Positions 7,658 through 16,024 of a DNA stretch of 64,000 nucleotides are shown piece by piece. This stretch comes from Labrys sedimenti (GTDB lineage Bacteria; Pseudomonadota; Alphaproteobacteria; Rhizobiales; Labraceae). The notes beneath the pieces were generated by a model. It made no database searches. It worked only from the letters and a program-made list of their open reading frames with translations, and was not told where the DNA came from. The stretch spans positions 62,001 through 126,000 of the forward strand of contig NZ_JAXOUF010000004.1 in the NCBI RefSeq assembly GCF_034424805.1, read 5' to 3'. The position numbers and the translations under genes are program-made. How positions within the stretch are numbered: position 1 is the first letter of the stretch; each line of letters opens with the position of its first letter.

Positions 7658-8458
7658 TCATCCCCTCGTGATGGCTTTGGGCAGGTGCGCCAGCTCGCTC
7701 GCCGGCATGATCTTGATGCCATCGGCGACCAGGGCCGCACGCATGGCGCGCGCAATGGCAAGGCTGCCGGGCGTATCGGAGTGAAAGCAGATGGAATCGA
7801 AAGCGATGTCGATGTCGTCGCCCTCGACGGTCCGCACTCGCTGTTCCCGGCAGGCGCGCACCACCTTGTCGGCGACCGCGGCCGGATCGAGCCGGCCGGT
7901 GCGGCGGGTGAACACGATCGAGCCCGAACGGCCATAGTCGCGGTCCGCATAGAATTCGCGGATTACTGGCTGGCCGGCCTCGACGGCGACACGATGGGTC
8001 AGCGAGACATCCATGCAATAGATGAAAGCGTTGGGAGCGGTAGCCTGCATCGCATGGACGAAGGAGCGCGACAGGTCCTCGTTGACAGCCAGCTCCATAT
8101 AGAGCGCGCCATGCGGCTTCACATGCTGCAGGCTAGCGCCATGGCGGCGGGCGAATTCCCGCAGCGCTCCGGTCTGGTAGACGATGTCATTGACGATCTC
8201 TTCGGGCGCCCCCTCGATGCGACGGCGGCCGAAGCCCTGGAGATCGCGATAGCCGGGATGCGCGCCGATGCCGACGCCATGCTGCGCCGCCAGCCGGACG
8301 GTGGCGTCCATCAGAGAAGGGTCGCCCGCATGAAAGCCGGTGGCGATGTTGGCGGAGCTGATGAGCTCCATCAAGGCGCTGTCGTCCGCCTCCGCCAAGC
8401 GCCATTGGCCGAAGCCTTCGCCCATGTCGCAATTGATGTCGACCGCAGCCAGCGCCAA
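7658..8458 (-). CDS. pxpA: LamB/YcsF family protein, 5-oxoprolinase subunit PxpA-like
   Basis: 266 aa, typical family length. Signatures: DINCDMGEGFGQW at the N-terminus, SSANIATGFHAGDP, GVGIGAHPGYRDLQGFGRR, VKPHGALYMELAVNE, and EFYADRDYG. In the 5-oxoprolinase complex this subunit works with PxpB and PxpC in ATP-dependent lactam opening. The start is a TTG at 8458 with GGGAGG five bases upstream; no in-frame ATG fits the conserved N-terminus. First gene of the leftward operon pxpA - biotin carrier - biotin carboxylase - pxpB - pxpC - permease; divergent from a LysR gene across 283 bp. Confidence 0.9.
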   Translation of the reverse strand: MALAAVDINCDMGEGFGQWRLAEADDSALMELISSANIATGFHAGDPSLMDATVRLAAQHGVGIGAHPGYRDLQGFGRRRIEGAPEEIVNDIVYQTGALREFARRHGASLQHVKPHGALYMELAVNEDLSRSFVHAMQATAPNAFIYCMDVSLTHRVAVEAGQPVIREFYADRDYGRSGSIVFTRRTGRLDPAAVADKVVRACREQRVRTVEGDDIDIAFDSICFHSDTPGSLAIARAMRAALVADGIKIMPASELAHLPKAITRG

Positions 8459-8741
8459 GCCAGCCTCCCTCTGTGAAATTCATCCTGGGCCGGCATCACG
8501 GCCGGTCTTGCTCTGACGTTACGTCGAGACGGTTCGATTGAAAAATTCTATATTCAGATGCTTGTTATCTGATTTTCAGAAACAGGCGATTTCCTGACTT
8601 CCTCCTAATTCCTCGCATGAGGGACAGAATTTTCCAAAGATTGGGGGAGAAGCATGAAATTCGATGAAGCCTGAATCGACCGTCTATCGATTTTATGAAT
8701 ATTGATGTAGGGATCGATCTGAAACATGAAGGGAGTCGTCC
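8459..8741. promoter_or_regulatory. Divergent pxpA/lysR control region
   Basis: 283 bases between divergent starts. It holds a dyad, TCAGAT (8554-8559) and ATCTGA (8567-8572) with 7 bases between, in an AT-rich patch. The spacing and T-N11-A-like layout suit a LysR-type binding site, and a LysR gene starts 170 bp away. Operator role is inferred from position. Confidence 0.4.
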
Positions 8742-9647
8742 ATGCCGGTCAGTCTGCGCCAGATCCGCTATTTCGTGGCGACGGCCGAACATGGCCAGGT
8801 GTCCCAGGCCGCCGGCGAGCTCGGCATCTCGCAATCGGCCATCACCACCGCCATCAAGGAGCTGGAGCAGATCGTCGGCGTCGAATTGTTCACCCGCTCC
8901 ACCCAGGGAATGGACATGACGCCGGCGGGCCGGCAGTTCCTGTTCCACGCCTATGAGATCCTGAACAAGGTCGAGGAGGCCACCAGCCTTCTCCTGCCCG
9001 CTAATGATTTTGCCGGCCGGCTGACGGTTGCGGCCACCTACACGGTGATCGGCTATTTCCTGCCCAACCATCTCGGCCGCCTGCGCCGGGCTTGGCCCAA
9101 TCTCGACATCCAGCTCTTCGAGCTCAACCGCGAGGCGATCGAGGACGGGTTGCTGGCCAATCGCTACGACATGGCGGTGCTGCTGACCTCCAACGTCATC
9201 AATCCCGATCTCACCACCGAGACGCTGATGAGTTCGCGCCGCCGGCTCTGGGTCCCGGCCCGCCACCGGCTGCTGGCGCAGGGCGCCGTCAGCCTCAAGG
9301 AGATCGCGGAAGAACCCTATATCATGCTGACCGTGGACGAAGCCGCCCATACCGCGCTGCGCTATTGGAGCCTGTCCTCCTTCCGGCCGAACGTGACGCT
9401 GCGGACCTCCTCGGTCGAGGCCGTCCGTTCGCTGGTCGCCGACGGGCAGGGGGTGGCGATCCTGTCGGACATGGTGCTTAGGCCCTGGTCCCTGGAAGGC
9501 AAGCGCATCGAGACGATCGTGCCGACCGAGCCGATTCCCTCGATGGATGTCGGCCTGGCCTGGCGGCGGGACGCGGTGTTCACGCCCGCCATGGAAGCCT
9601 TCCGCTCCTATTTCCGCCAGGCCTTCTTCCTGCCGCCCCATCGCTAG
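8742..9647 (+). CDS. LysR-family transcriptional regulator of the pxp operon
   Basis: 301 aa. Residues 1-62 form the winged helix-turn-helix (LRQIRYFVATAEHGQVSQAA, then LGISQSAITTAIKELEQ), followed by a periplasmic-binding-like effector domain (about residues 90-298). AGGGAG lies upstream of the ATG. Divergent from pxpA, the usual arrangement for a LysR activator and its target, so it probably senses the lactam or a breakdown product. It is convergent with hyuA, 51 bp apart, and could also act on hyuB-hyuA. Confidence 0.88.
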   Translation: MPVSLRQIRYFVATAEHGQVSQAAGELGISQSAITTAIKELEQIVGVELFTRSTQGMDMTPAGRQFLFHAYEILNKVEEATSLLLPANDFAGRLTVAATYTVIGYFLPNHLGRLRRAWPNLDIQLFELNREAIEDGLLANRYDMAVLLTSNVINPDLTTETLMSSRRRLWVPARHRLLAQGAVSLKEIAEEPYIMLTVDEAAHTALRYWSLSSFRPNVTLRTSSVEAVRSLVADGQGVAILSDMVLRPWSLEGKRIETIVPTEPIPSMDVGLAWRRDAVFTPAMEAFRSYFRQAFFLPPHR

Positions 9648-9698
9648 CTGAGATGGGGCCGCAAGCGGGGGGAGGGCAGGAAGGGTTGGCATCGCCGG

Positions 9699-11777
9699 TC
9701 AGTCCTTGCGGGTCAGCAGATAGCTGCCGCTTTCATGCAAGGCTGCAGTCCAGCCCGGCTCGATCACGATGGTGGTGGTGACCTCTTCGATAATCGCCGG
9801 CCCTCGGACGGACACTCCCACCCCGAGCTTCGAGCCGTCATAGACAGGCGTCGACGTCGCCTCGCCCGAGGCCTGGAAGATCGCGGGCCGCTTGCCCTTG
9901 AGGGCACCTTCCAGGCTGCCGGTTCCCTCCAGCCTGGGAGGCCTCGGCTTCTCGATCAGCCCGTACAGGGTGGATTCGATGTTCACCACTTCGACGGGAT
10001 TGTGCCGCTCGCAATAGGTGTAGAGCTCCTCGTGGCGGGTGTGGAAGGCATCCTTCACCTTGTCGATCGTGGTTGCGTCGATCCTGAAATTGTCGATGTC
10101 GACGGTGCATTCATGCACCTGGCCGACATAGCGCATTTCGAGGCTGCGCTTGATGGCGATGCGCTCGGCGGCAAAGCCATCCGCCTCCAGATGGCGGACG
10201 CCCTGCGCCTCGATCTCGCCGAAGAGCGTATCGATCTTCTCGCAGGCACCTTCATTGTCCAGGCGCAGCGGAGCGGTGGCCATGTAGTTGTATTTGACGT
10301 CCGAGATGATTTGGCCGAAGGCGCACAGGCCCGAGGCGAGCTTGGGCAGGATGATGGTGTCGATGCCCATCTCGCGCGCCAGGGCGGTGATATGGGCGGC
10401 CGTGGCGCCGCCAGCCCCGACCAGGACAAAGTCGCGTGGATCATAGCCGCGCTCGACCGATACGCGCCGGATGCCGTTGACCATGCCGCTGTTTACGATC
10501 GTGAACATGCCATAGGCGGCCTGTTCGACACTGATGCCGAGCGGCTCGGCAATCCTGGCGATGGCGTCGCGGGCCCTGGCGACGTCGAGCGGCAGCTTGC
10601 CGCCGAGCAGGCCTTCGGGATTGAGGTAGCCGAGCACGAGATTGGCATCGGAGGTCGTGGGATCGGTTCCGCCGCGGCCATAGCAGGCCGGGCCGGGTTC
10701 CGAACCCGCCGACTGCGGGCCGACCTGTAAGAGGCCCAGGCTGTCGATCCAGCCGATCGAGCCGCCGCCGGCGCCGAGCGTCTCGACCTGGATCATGGGA
10801 ACGCCGACCCGGTAGCGCAGGAAGTCGATGTTCTTGTTGAGGTTGGTCTGGCCGTTGCGGGTGAGCGTGATGTCGAAGGAGGTGCCGCCCATATCGACGG
10901 TGATGACATTCTCCTTGCCAAAGGGGGCACCGACATACAGACCGGCCTGCGGCGCGGAAGCAGGACCGGAATTGATGGCGTAGACGGAGCGGTCGGTCAT
11001 CGCCTGGCCGACGGCGAGGCCGCCATTGGACTGGAAGTAACGCACCGGCTGCTTGGCGCCAAGATCACGGAAATAGCGGTCGACGGCGGTGACGTAGCGC
11101 CGCATCACCGGGGCAAGATAGGCATTGGTCACCGCGGTGGAGGTGCGGGTATATTCGCGGATCTGCGGATAGAGCTCGCTCCCCACGGTGAGGATCGCCT
11201 CGGGCATCATCTCCCGCACGATCTCGGCGGCGCGGCGCTCATGCCCGGGATTGAGCACGGACCACACGAAGGAGATCGCCACCGTCTCCACTTTCTCCTG
11301 AAGGAACAGGCGGCAGGCCTGGCGCACATCCTCTTCCTGCATCGGGGTGCGCACCGAGCCGTCCGACAGGACGCGTTCGCGTACGCCGCGCCGGAGATAG
11401 CGCGGCACCAGCATCGTGGCCGCCGGATATTCCGGATCGTAGCGATAGCCGTCTTCCTTGTGGCCGTTGCGGATCTCGATGGAATCCTCATGGCCCGCCG
11501 TGCAGATCAGACCGGTCTTGCCGCCCCGATGGGTGATCAAAGCATTGAGGCCGACCGTGGTGCCGTTGATGCAGAGGTCACAGTCGGACACGACGGCCGA
11601 GGGCATCGTACCCAGGCTCTCGGCGATCTGCCTGAGGCCATTTTCGATGGCCTTGGTCGGATCGGATGGGGTGGATAGCGCCTTGAAGAGTTTGACGTCG
11701 CCGCTCGCGCGGTTGGCGATGACGAAATCGGTGAAGGTACCGCCGGCGTCGATGCCGAGACGAAAAGCATGTTCCAT
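9699..11777 (-). CDS. hyuA: Hydantoinase/oxoprolinase subunit A (HyuA type)
   Basis: 692 aa, the usual size for the A subunit of ATP-dependent N-methylhydantoinase, 5-oxoprolinase or acetone-carboxylase-like enzymes. The two actin-fold phosphate loops are visible: GIDAGGTFTDFVIA near the N-terminus and VDMGGTSFDITL in the middle, with VGAGGATAAHITALA further on. The frame stays open far upstream, but MEHAFRLGIDAGG is the family N-terminus, so the ATG at 11777 is chosen. It follows hyuB by 11 bases, so the two are one unit. The substrate (hydantoin, 5-oxoproline or a related lactam) is not determined by sequence. Confidence 0.9.
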   Translation of the reverse strand: MEHAFRLGIDAGGTFTDFVIANRASGDVKLFKALSTPSDPTKAIENGLRQIAESLGTMPSAVVSDCDLCINGTTVGLNALITHRGGKTGLICTAGHEDSIEIRNGHKEDGYRYDPEYPAATMLVPRYLRRGVRERVLSDGSVRTPMQEEDVRQACRLFLQEKVETVAISFVWSVLNPGHERRAAEIVREMMPEAILTVGSELYPQIREYTRTSTAVTNAYLAPVMRRYVTAVDRYFRDLGAKQPVRYFQSNGGLAVGQAMTDRSVYAINSGPASAPQAGLYVGAPFGKENVITVDMGGTSFDITLTRNGQTNLNKNIDFLRYRVGVPMIQVETLGAGGGSIGWIDSLGLLQVGPQSAGSEPGPACYGRGGTDPTTSDANLVLGYLNPEGLLGGKLPLDVARARDAIARIAEPLGISVEQAAYGMFTIVNSGMVNGIRRVSVERGYDPRDFVLVGAGGATAAHITALAREMGIDTIILPKLASGLCAFGQIISDVKYNYMATAPLRLDNEGACEKIDTLFGEIEAQGVRHLEADGFAAERIAIKRSLEMRYVGQVHECTVDIDNFRIDATTIDKVKDAFHTRHEELYTYCERHNPVEVVNIESTLYGLIEKPRPPRLEGTGSLEGALKGKRPAIFQASGEATSTPVYDGSKLGVGVSVRGPAIIEEVTTTIVIEPGWTAALHESGSYLLTRKD

Positions 11778-11788
11778 GATCGTGTCTT

Positions 11789-13543
11789 TCAGGCCGCGCG
11801 GAGCCGGCGGGTTTCGGCGAGGTCGACTTCCAGCGTTTCGGCATCCTTGATCGCCACGCCGTAGTCGGCGCGGGCGCCCTCGATGGAGACGAGGCTGTTG
11901 CGCACGTCCCACACCACCTTCTCGACGGGGCGTTCGAAGGCGTCGCCATAGCCGCCGCCGCCAGGATTGAGATTGGTGATGGTCTGGCCGGGCCTGATGG
12001 TCTCGATGATGTTCTTGCGCTCGACCGTGACCTCGCCGCCGCGCCGGAGCTCGACGCGGCCGACCTTCTTGTCGACGAGGGCCGATTTGGCACCGGCCGC
12101 GCCCATGGCGGGAATGCGCCGTCCTTCGCCGAAGCCGATGCACAGCATGTCGCCCGTCAGGGGCTCGACCTCCCAGGCCGTGCCCGAGCCGCCGCGGAAT
12201 TTTCCGGCGCCGCCGGAATCGGTCATCAACGCGTAGCGGTGAATGATGATGGGATAGGAATATTCGAGGAGCTCGACGTCGCCCGAGGTGAGGGCACCGA
12301 AGCAGCATTCCGGGCCGACGGCATGCCAGCCGTCCTGCTGGGGCGTAGCGCCTCCGCCAGAGATGATGGTGGCGAGCACCATGGTGACGAACTCCTCGCC
12401 GGTGCGGCCGTCCTTGCCGGCGATGTTGAGCCCGTTGGCATGGCCCCAGGAGGCCGCGACCTTGGAGGGCATCGCCTTCTCGAAGGCGAGGCGCACCGCA
12501 TCGGTCAGCGTCTCCATCGGCGTGGTGGTGCAGTTCATGTGGGGAGCGGGCTCCTGCGCGTTGCACAGCGTGCCCTTCGGCCCGAAATCGACGCTCACGC
12601 AGCGATAGAGCCCCTCATTGTAGGGCGGCGGCAAAGCGGCGAACATCATCAGGCCGAGATAGACGCCCGAATGAGAATTGCCTTCGTAGGAATTGATGAA
12701 ATAGGGCACCTGGGGCGGGCTGGAGATGACGATGTGGCAGGCATCGCCCGTGATAGTGACCTTGGCGCCGATCTCGAAGTCGCCGAAGCCATGCCCGGCA
12801 TCCTCGAGGATGGCCTTGCCCTCATAGGTGCCATCGGGAACGCTCGCTATCAGCGAACGCATATGTCGGTCGGCCATGTCGAGCAGCGTGTCGATGCAGG
12901 CATCGACCGTCGGCTTGCCATATTTGTCGAGGAGGGCGATCAGGCGCCTTTCGCCGACCTGGCAGGCACCGATCAGGGCGCGGAAATCGCCCTCCTGGTC
13001 GCGCCGCGCCCGCATGTTGGAGAAGATCAGGTTGAGCACGTCCTCGCGCGGCTTGCCACGATCCCAGATCTTCACCGGCGGGATGCGCAGGCATTCGGCG
13101 TAGATCTCGGTGGCGTTGGGATTGTAGCCGGCCGGAACCGGGCCGCCGATATCGGTGAGGTGCCCCTTGCACACGGTCCAGTAGACCAGCTCGCCCTGGT
13201 AGAACACCGGCTTGTACATGCAGGTATCGATGGCGTGGCTGCCGCCGAAGGCGGGATCGTTGTGCAGGAAGAGATCGCCCTCATGGATGTCGTCGCCGAA
13301 GAACTTGGCAACGGCCTTCATGGCTGGGATCAGCGAGCCGAGATGGATGGGAATGTCCTGGCCCTGCAGGATCATCTCCGGACGGGCATTGAAGAGCGCG
13401 GTCGAATAGTCATGCGCCAGGTTGAATACGGAGGAGCGTGCCGTCTTCTCCAGGGCCAGCGTCATTTCGCGCTGGGTGGTCTCCAGCACCCCGCGCACCA
13501 CCGACAGCGTGATCGGATCAACTTTTTCTCGCTCTGTGGACAT
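11789..13543 (-). CDS. hyuB: Hydantoinase B/oxoprolinase family protein (HyuB type)
   Basis: 584 aa. Typical start DPITLSVVRGVLETTQREM, followed by SSVFNLAHDYSTALF, HNDPAFGGSHAIDTC, GHLTDIGGPVPAGYNP and, near the C-terminus, the strongly conserved TDSGGAGKFRGGSGTAWEVE and NLNPGGGGYGDAFERP. It pairs with HyuA to make the ATP-dependent cyclic-amide hydrolase. The ATG at 13543 has AGGGAGG upstream; a longer frame to 13642 lacks family sequence. First gene of the leftward hyuB-hyuA pair; a divergent AraC regulator starts 238 bp away. Confidence 0.9.
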   Translation of the reverse strand: MSTEREKVDPITLSVVRGVLETTQREMTLALEKTARSSVFNLAHDYSTALFNARPEMILQGQDIPIHLGSLIPAMKAVAKFFGDDIHEGDLFLHNDPAFGGSHAIDTCMYKPVFYQGELVYWTVCKGHLTDIGGPVPAGYNPNATEIYAECLRIPPVKIWDRGKPREDVLNLIFSNMRARRDQEGDFRALIGACQVGERRLIALLDKYGKPTVDACIDTLLDMADRHMRSLIASVPDGTYEGKAILEDAGHGFGDFEIGAKVTITGDACHIVISSPPQVPYFINSYEGNSHSGVYLGLMMFAALPPPYNEGLYRCVSVDFGPKGTLCNAQEPAPHMNCTTTPMETLTDAVRLAFEKAMPSKVAASWGHANGLNIAGKDGRTGEEFVTMVLATIISGGGATPQQDGWHAVGPECCFGALTSGDVELLEYSYPIIIHRYALMTDSGGAGKFRGGSGTAWEVEPLTGDMLCIGFGEGRRIPAMGAAGAKSALVDKKVGRVELRRGGEVTVERKNIIETIRPGQTITNLNPGGGGYGDAFERPVEKVVWDVRNSLVSIEGARADYGVAIKDAETLEVDLAETRRLRAA

Positions 13544-13781
13544 CCATCCTCCCTGGCGGGCCGCAGGCAAGGCGGGAGAAGAGCTTCTTCTCCGCATGAT
13601 CCCCTGCAGCGGCGTCTGCGCACCATCGTTCTCGTCAGCCAATCAGGTTTGGCGGCGGCCGTCTTTGCAGGGAGAGAGCAATGGTTTGACGCTGAGTGCA
13701 CAATCGGCCAGGCAGCGGGAGCGGACGATTGCCATCCTCGTCCCGCGCGCCTAGTCTCGGCAGCCGTTCTGTGGAGCTGTC
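13544..13781. promoter_or_regulatory. Divergent hyuB/araC-type control region
   Basis: 238 bases between the hyuB start (leftward) and the AraC-family start (rightward). It must carry both promoters. I could not pick out a convincing operator or -10/-35 pair by eye. Confidence 0.35.
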
Positions 13782-14777
13782 ATGAAGACTTCCGTCACCA
13801 CGAGTGCGACCCGCACCATGGATCGGAGCCGGCACTGGCACCAGGCCATCGCGGGAGCCTATTTCCCGCTCGACCTGACGTTCCGCCATCCCGATCATTT
13901 CTTCGGCGACCTCACCATCTGGGAGTTCGGCGACGTGTCGATCTCCCGGCTGTCTTCGGACGGCCTGCAATATCTGCGCCTGCCGCATCATTTTCGCAGC
14001 GCCCGCAAGGAAGAGTTCCTGGTGACGGTGCCGACCCGCTCCCAGGTCAACTTTTCCCAATGCGGCAGCGAGGTGCGCTGTTCGCCCGGCGGTTTCTTCC
14101 TCGAGCGCAGCCACGAGCCCTACGAGTTCAGCCATGCCGACCCGGCCGATCTCTGGGTGCTGAAGGTGGCATCCCAACCACTGTCGGAGCGCATCCGCAG
14201 TCCGGACCGATTGTGCTCGCTGCAATTCGATGCGGCCAATGGCGCAGGCGGCCTCTTCGCCGACATGCTGCATCTCCTGCCCCAGCGCTTCGAAGCACTG
14301 GACGAGGAGGCCCGCAATGCCGTGGGGCGCCAACTCATCGACCTCCTGGTGCTGGCGGTCAAGGCAGATGAGCGCATCCTGACATCGGGCAGTTCGACGG
14401 TGCGCGAGGCGCATCTTGCGCGGATCGAGGCCTATATCCGCGGCCATCTCAACGATTGGCGCCTCGATCCCGAGATGGTCGCGCGGGCTTGCGGGGTTTC
14501 CATCCGTTATCTGCACGATCTGTTCCGCGACACCGACCAGACGGTGGCGGGCTGGATCCGAGATCAAAGGCTGGCGGCCTGCCGCGCGGCGCTCGAAAAT
14601 CCCGCCAATAGCCAAACGGCCGCCGAGATAGCCTATCAGTGGGGATTCACGGACCAGGCCCAGTTCTCCAGGAGCTTCAGGGCCCGTTTCGGCGTGCCAC
14701 CCGGAGAGTATCGCCGGCTGAATCGTCGTGCCGGCACGACGGGAGCGCCTGCACCGGACATGTCCGGCACCGCTTAA
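13782..14777 (+). CDS. AraC-family transcriptional regulator (FeaR-like N-domain)
   Basis: 331 aa. Residues 20-200 resemble the AraC-binding-like sensor domain of FeaR/NphR-type regulators (FRHPDHFFGDLTIWEFGDVSISRL; GGFFLERSHEPYEFSH). Residues 215-315 carry the double helix-turn-helix: MVARACGVSIRYLHDLFRD and the conserved second half AAEIAYQWGFTDQAQFSRSF, RARFGVPPGEYRR. GGAG precedes the ATG by five bases. Divergent from hyuB-hyuA, so it is the probable regulator of that pair, separate from the LysR control of the pxp operon. Confidence 0.88.
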   Translation: MKTSVTTSATRTMDRSRHWHQAIAGAYFPLDLTFRHPDHFFGDLTIWEFGDVSISRLSSDGLQYLRLPHHFRSARKEEFLVTVPTRSQVNFSQCGSEVRCSPGGFFLERSHEPYEFSHADPADLWVLKVASQPLSERIRSPDRLCSLQFDAANGAGGLFADMLHLLPQRFEALDEEARNAVGRQLIDLLVLAVKADERILTSGSSTVREAHLARIEAYIRGHLNDWRLDPEMVARACGVSIRYLHDLFRDTDQTVAGWIRDQRLAACRAALENPANSQTAAEIAYQWGFTDQAQFSRSFRARFGVPPGEYRRLNRRAGTTGAPAPDMSGTA

Positions 14778-14904
14778 ATCGACATCCGGCCGCCTGCATC
14801 AGGCGTGCCGCTCTGCCAGAAACACTCGATCCGATTTCTGCCCCCTTGCGGGTTTATAAGCATGGCTCCGCCTGTTCTTCCGACGTTGAACACAGGAGGC
14901 CGCC

Positions 14905-15204
14905 GTGCCGATCAACCGGACTTTGGCGGATGGCTTGGTTTTCGTATTCCTGGCGTCCGCGACCGCTCTGCTCCTGGACCAACCGAGCGATGCAGAGGCA
15001 ACTGCCGCCATGCGCGCAATACCCGCGCTGGCCGCCAAGCAGCAACAGACTGCCCATATCAATACTTGTGTGCCCGCCGTCGGTCGCCCGGGCGTGACGT
15101 GCACCGCCACGGTGAAGGATACGCCCCAGGCACAAGCGAGCCCAGTCCGTATCTATTTCGCCCGCGGTCCGGACAGTGCCTGGATCGCCGAGATCCTGCA
15201 CTGA
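14905..15204 (+). CDS. Small exported protein of unknown function
   Basis: 99 aa. Starts with GTG at 14905, supported by a perfect AGGAGG five bases upstream. Residues 8-30 (LADGLVFVFLASATALLL, DQPSDAEA) look like a signal peptide or membrane anchor; the rest is a small soluble domain with two cysteines in CVPAVGRPGVTCTA that could form a disulfide. No family recognised. It follows the AraC gene by 127 bp on the same strand and is convergent with the siderophore operon, so no functional link is evident. Confidence 0.65.
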   Translation: MPINRTLADGLVFVFLASATALLLDQPSDAEATAAMRAIPALAAKQQQTAHINTCVPAVGRPGVTCTATVKDTPQAQASPVRIYFARGPDSAWIAEILH

Positions 15205-15280
15205 ACCTTGAGCACTGTGCCGGAGCGTGGAATTTGTTTTCAGCAAAAAATAAGCGATAACAACAGGCTACAAAGTTTAT

Positions 15281-16024
15281 TTAAATGGGAATGTCTGCTT
15301 TTTGCTTCCGACTTATCTGCGGCAGCGGGCACAGGCTGCCGCAATCCTCCACGCCCGGCAGAAGATAGCGCAGGCAACAGACTTTCCGCCGGCGCACGGG
15401 TTGTCCCTGTTCCAGGGGATAGCGAACCGCCCCGCAAATCGGATTGGGACGACCATCGCCGCCACTGCGCTGCTGCAGCAAAGCGCGGCCTTCCTCCAAG
15501 GCGACCGGGCAGGGAACGCCAACGTCCAGCACCTGCTGCAATGTCCACTCGAAAATCGCAGCAGCATTGGTCCACAGCAAACGCTTGGACACGCCAAATC
15601 GCGCCTCGAAATCGTGGATCAGCGGTTCGACATGCCCTTCGAAAAGGCGCGAGAAGCGTTTGGTGGCGTCGCCGGGATGCAGCCTGCCCTCATCCGGGAT
15701 GACCAGCGCGGCCGTGCGCCCGCTTTCATGCGGAACGATGCCGATCGCATCCAGATCCACGGGCAATTCCCGGTCCAGCAGCAAGGTTGCGGCCGTTGCC
15801 GGGATGACCAGCGCCCCGAAATGCCATTGCGTCCACATCGAGACAAGCGCCTGGCGGTCGGCGCCGGGATAGGTGTCGGCAAAGCGTGACATCAGATCCT
15901 CGGCCACGCCTTTTTCGAGAAGGCTGCGACCAGCAATCAGACGTCCATGCACGCCCGGCAGCGCCACGCTCTCCTTGTACCAATGGAGATTTCCAGCAAA
16001 GCAGGGCGCGAGGGATGCGATCAT
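15281..16024 (-). CDS. fhuF: FhuF-like siderophore-iron reductase
   Basis: 247 aa cytoplasmic [2Fe-2S] protein that reduces Fe(III) in hydroxamate siderophores so the iron is released. The C-terminal cluster motif reads RRKVCCLRYLLPGVEDCGSL, then CPLP. Cys-Cys-x10-Cys is as in E. coli FhuF, but the last pair is C-x3-C instead of the C-x2-C reported there. N-terminal part (WTQWHFGALVIPATAATLLL) matches the family. The ATG at 16024 overlaps the permease stop (ATGA). Third and last gene of the receptor-permease-reductase operon. Confidence 0.88.
   Translation of the reverse strand: MIASLAPCFAGNLHWYKESVALPGVHGRLIAGRSLLEKGVAEDLMSRFADTYPGADRQALVSMWTQWHFGALVIPATAATLLLDRELPVDLDAIGIVPHESGRTAALVIPDEGRLHPGDATKRFSRLFEGHVEPLIHDFEARFGVSKRLLWTNAAAIFEWTLQQVLDVGVPCPVALEEGRALLQQRSGGDGRPNPICGAVRYPLEQGQPVRRRKVCCLRYLLPGVEDCGSLCPLPQISRKQKADIPI

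Noticed and set aside
11778..12566. Extended N-terminus for HyuA
   Set aside because: The extra frame overlaps hyuB and gives an Arg/His-rich sequence unlike HyuA; GIDAGGTFTD begins near 11750.
12239..14371. 710-codon + strand open frame across hyuB and into the AraC gene
   Set aside because: It runs through two real genes in the wrong frames; composition is that of a codon-shadow.
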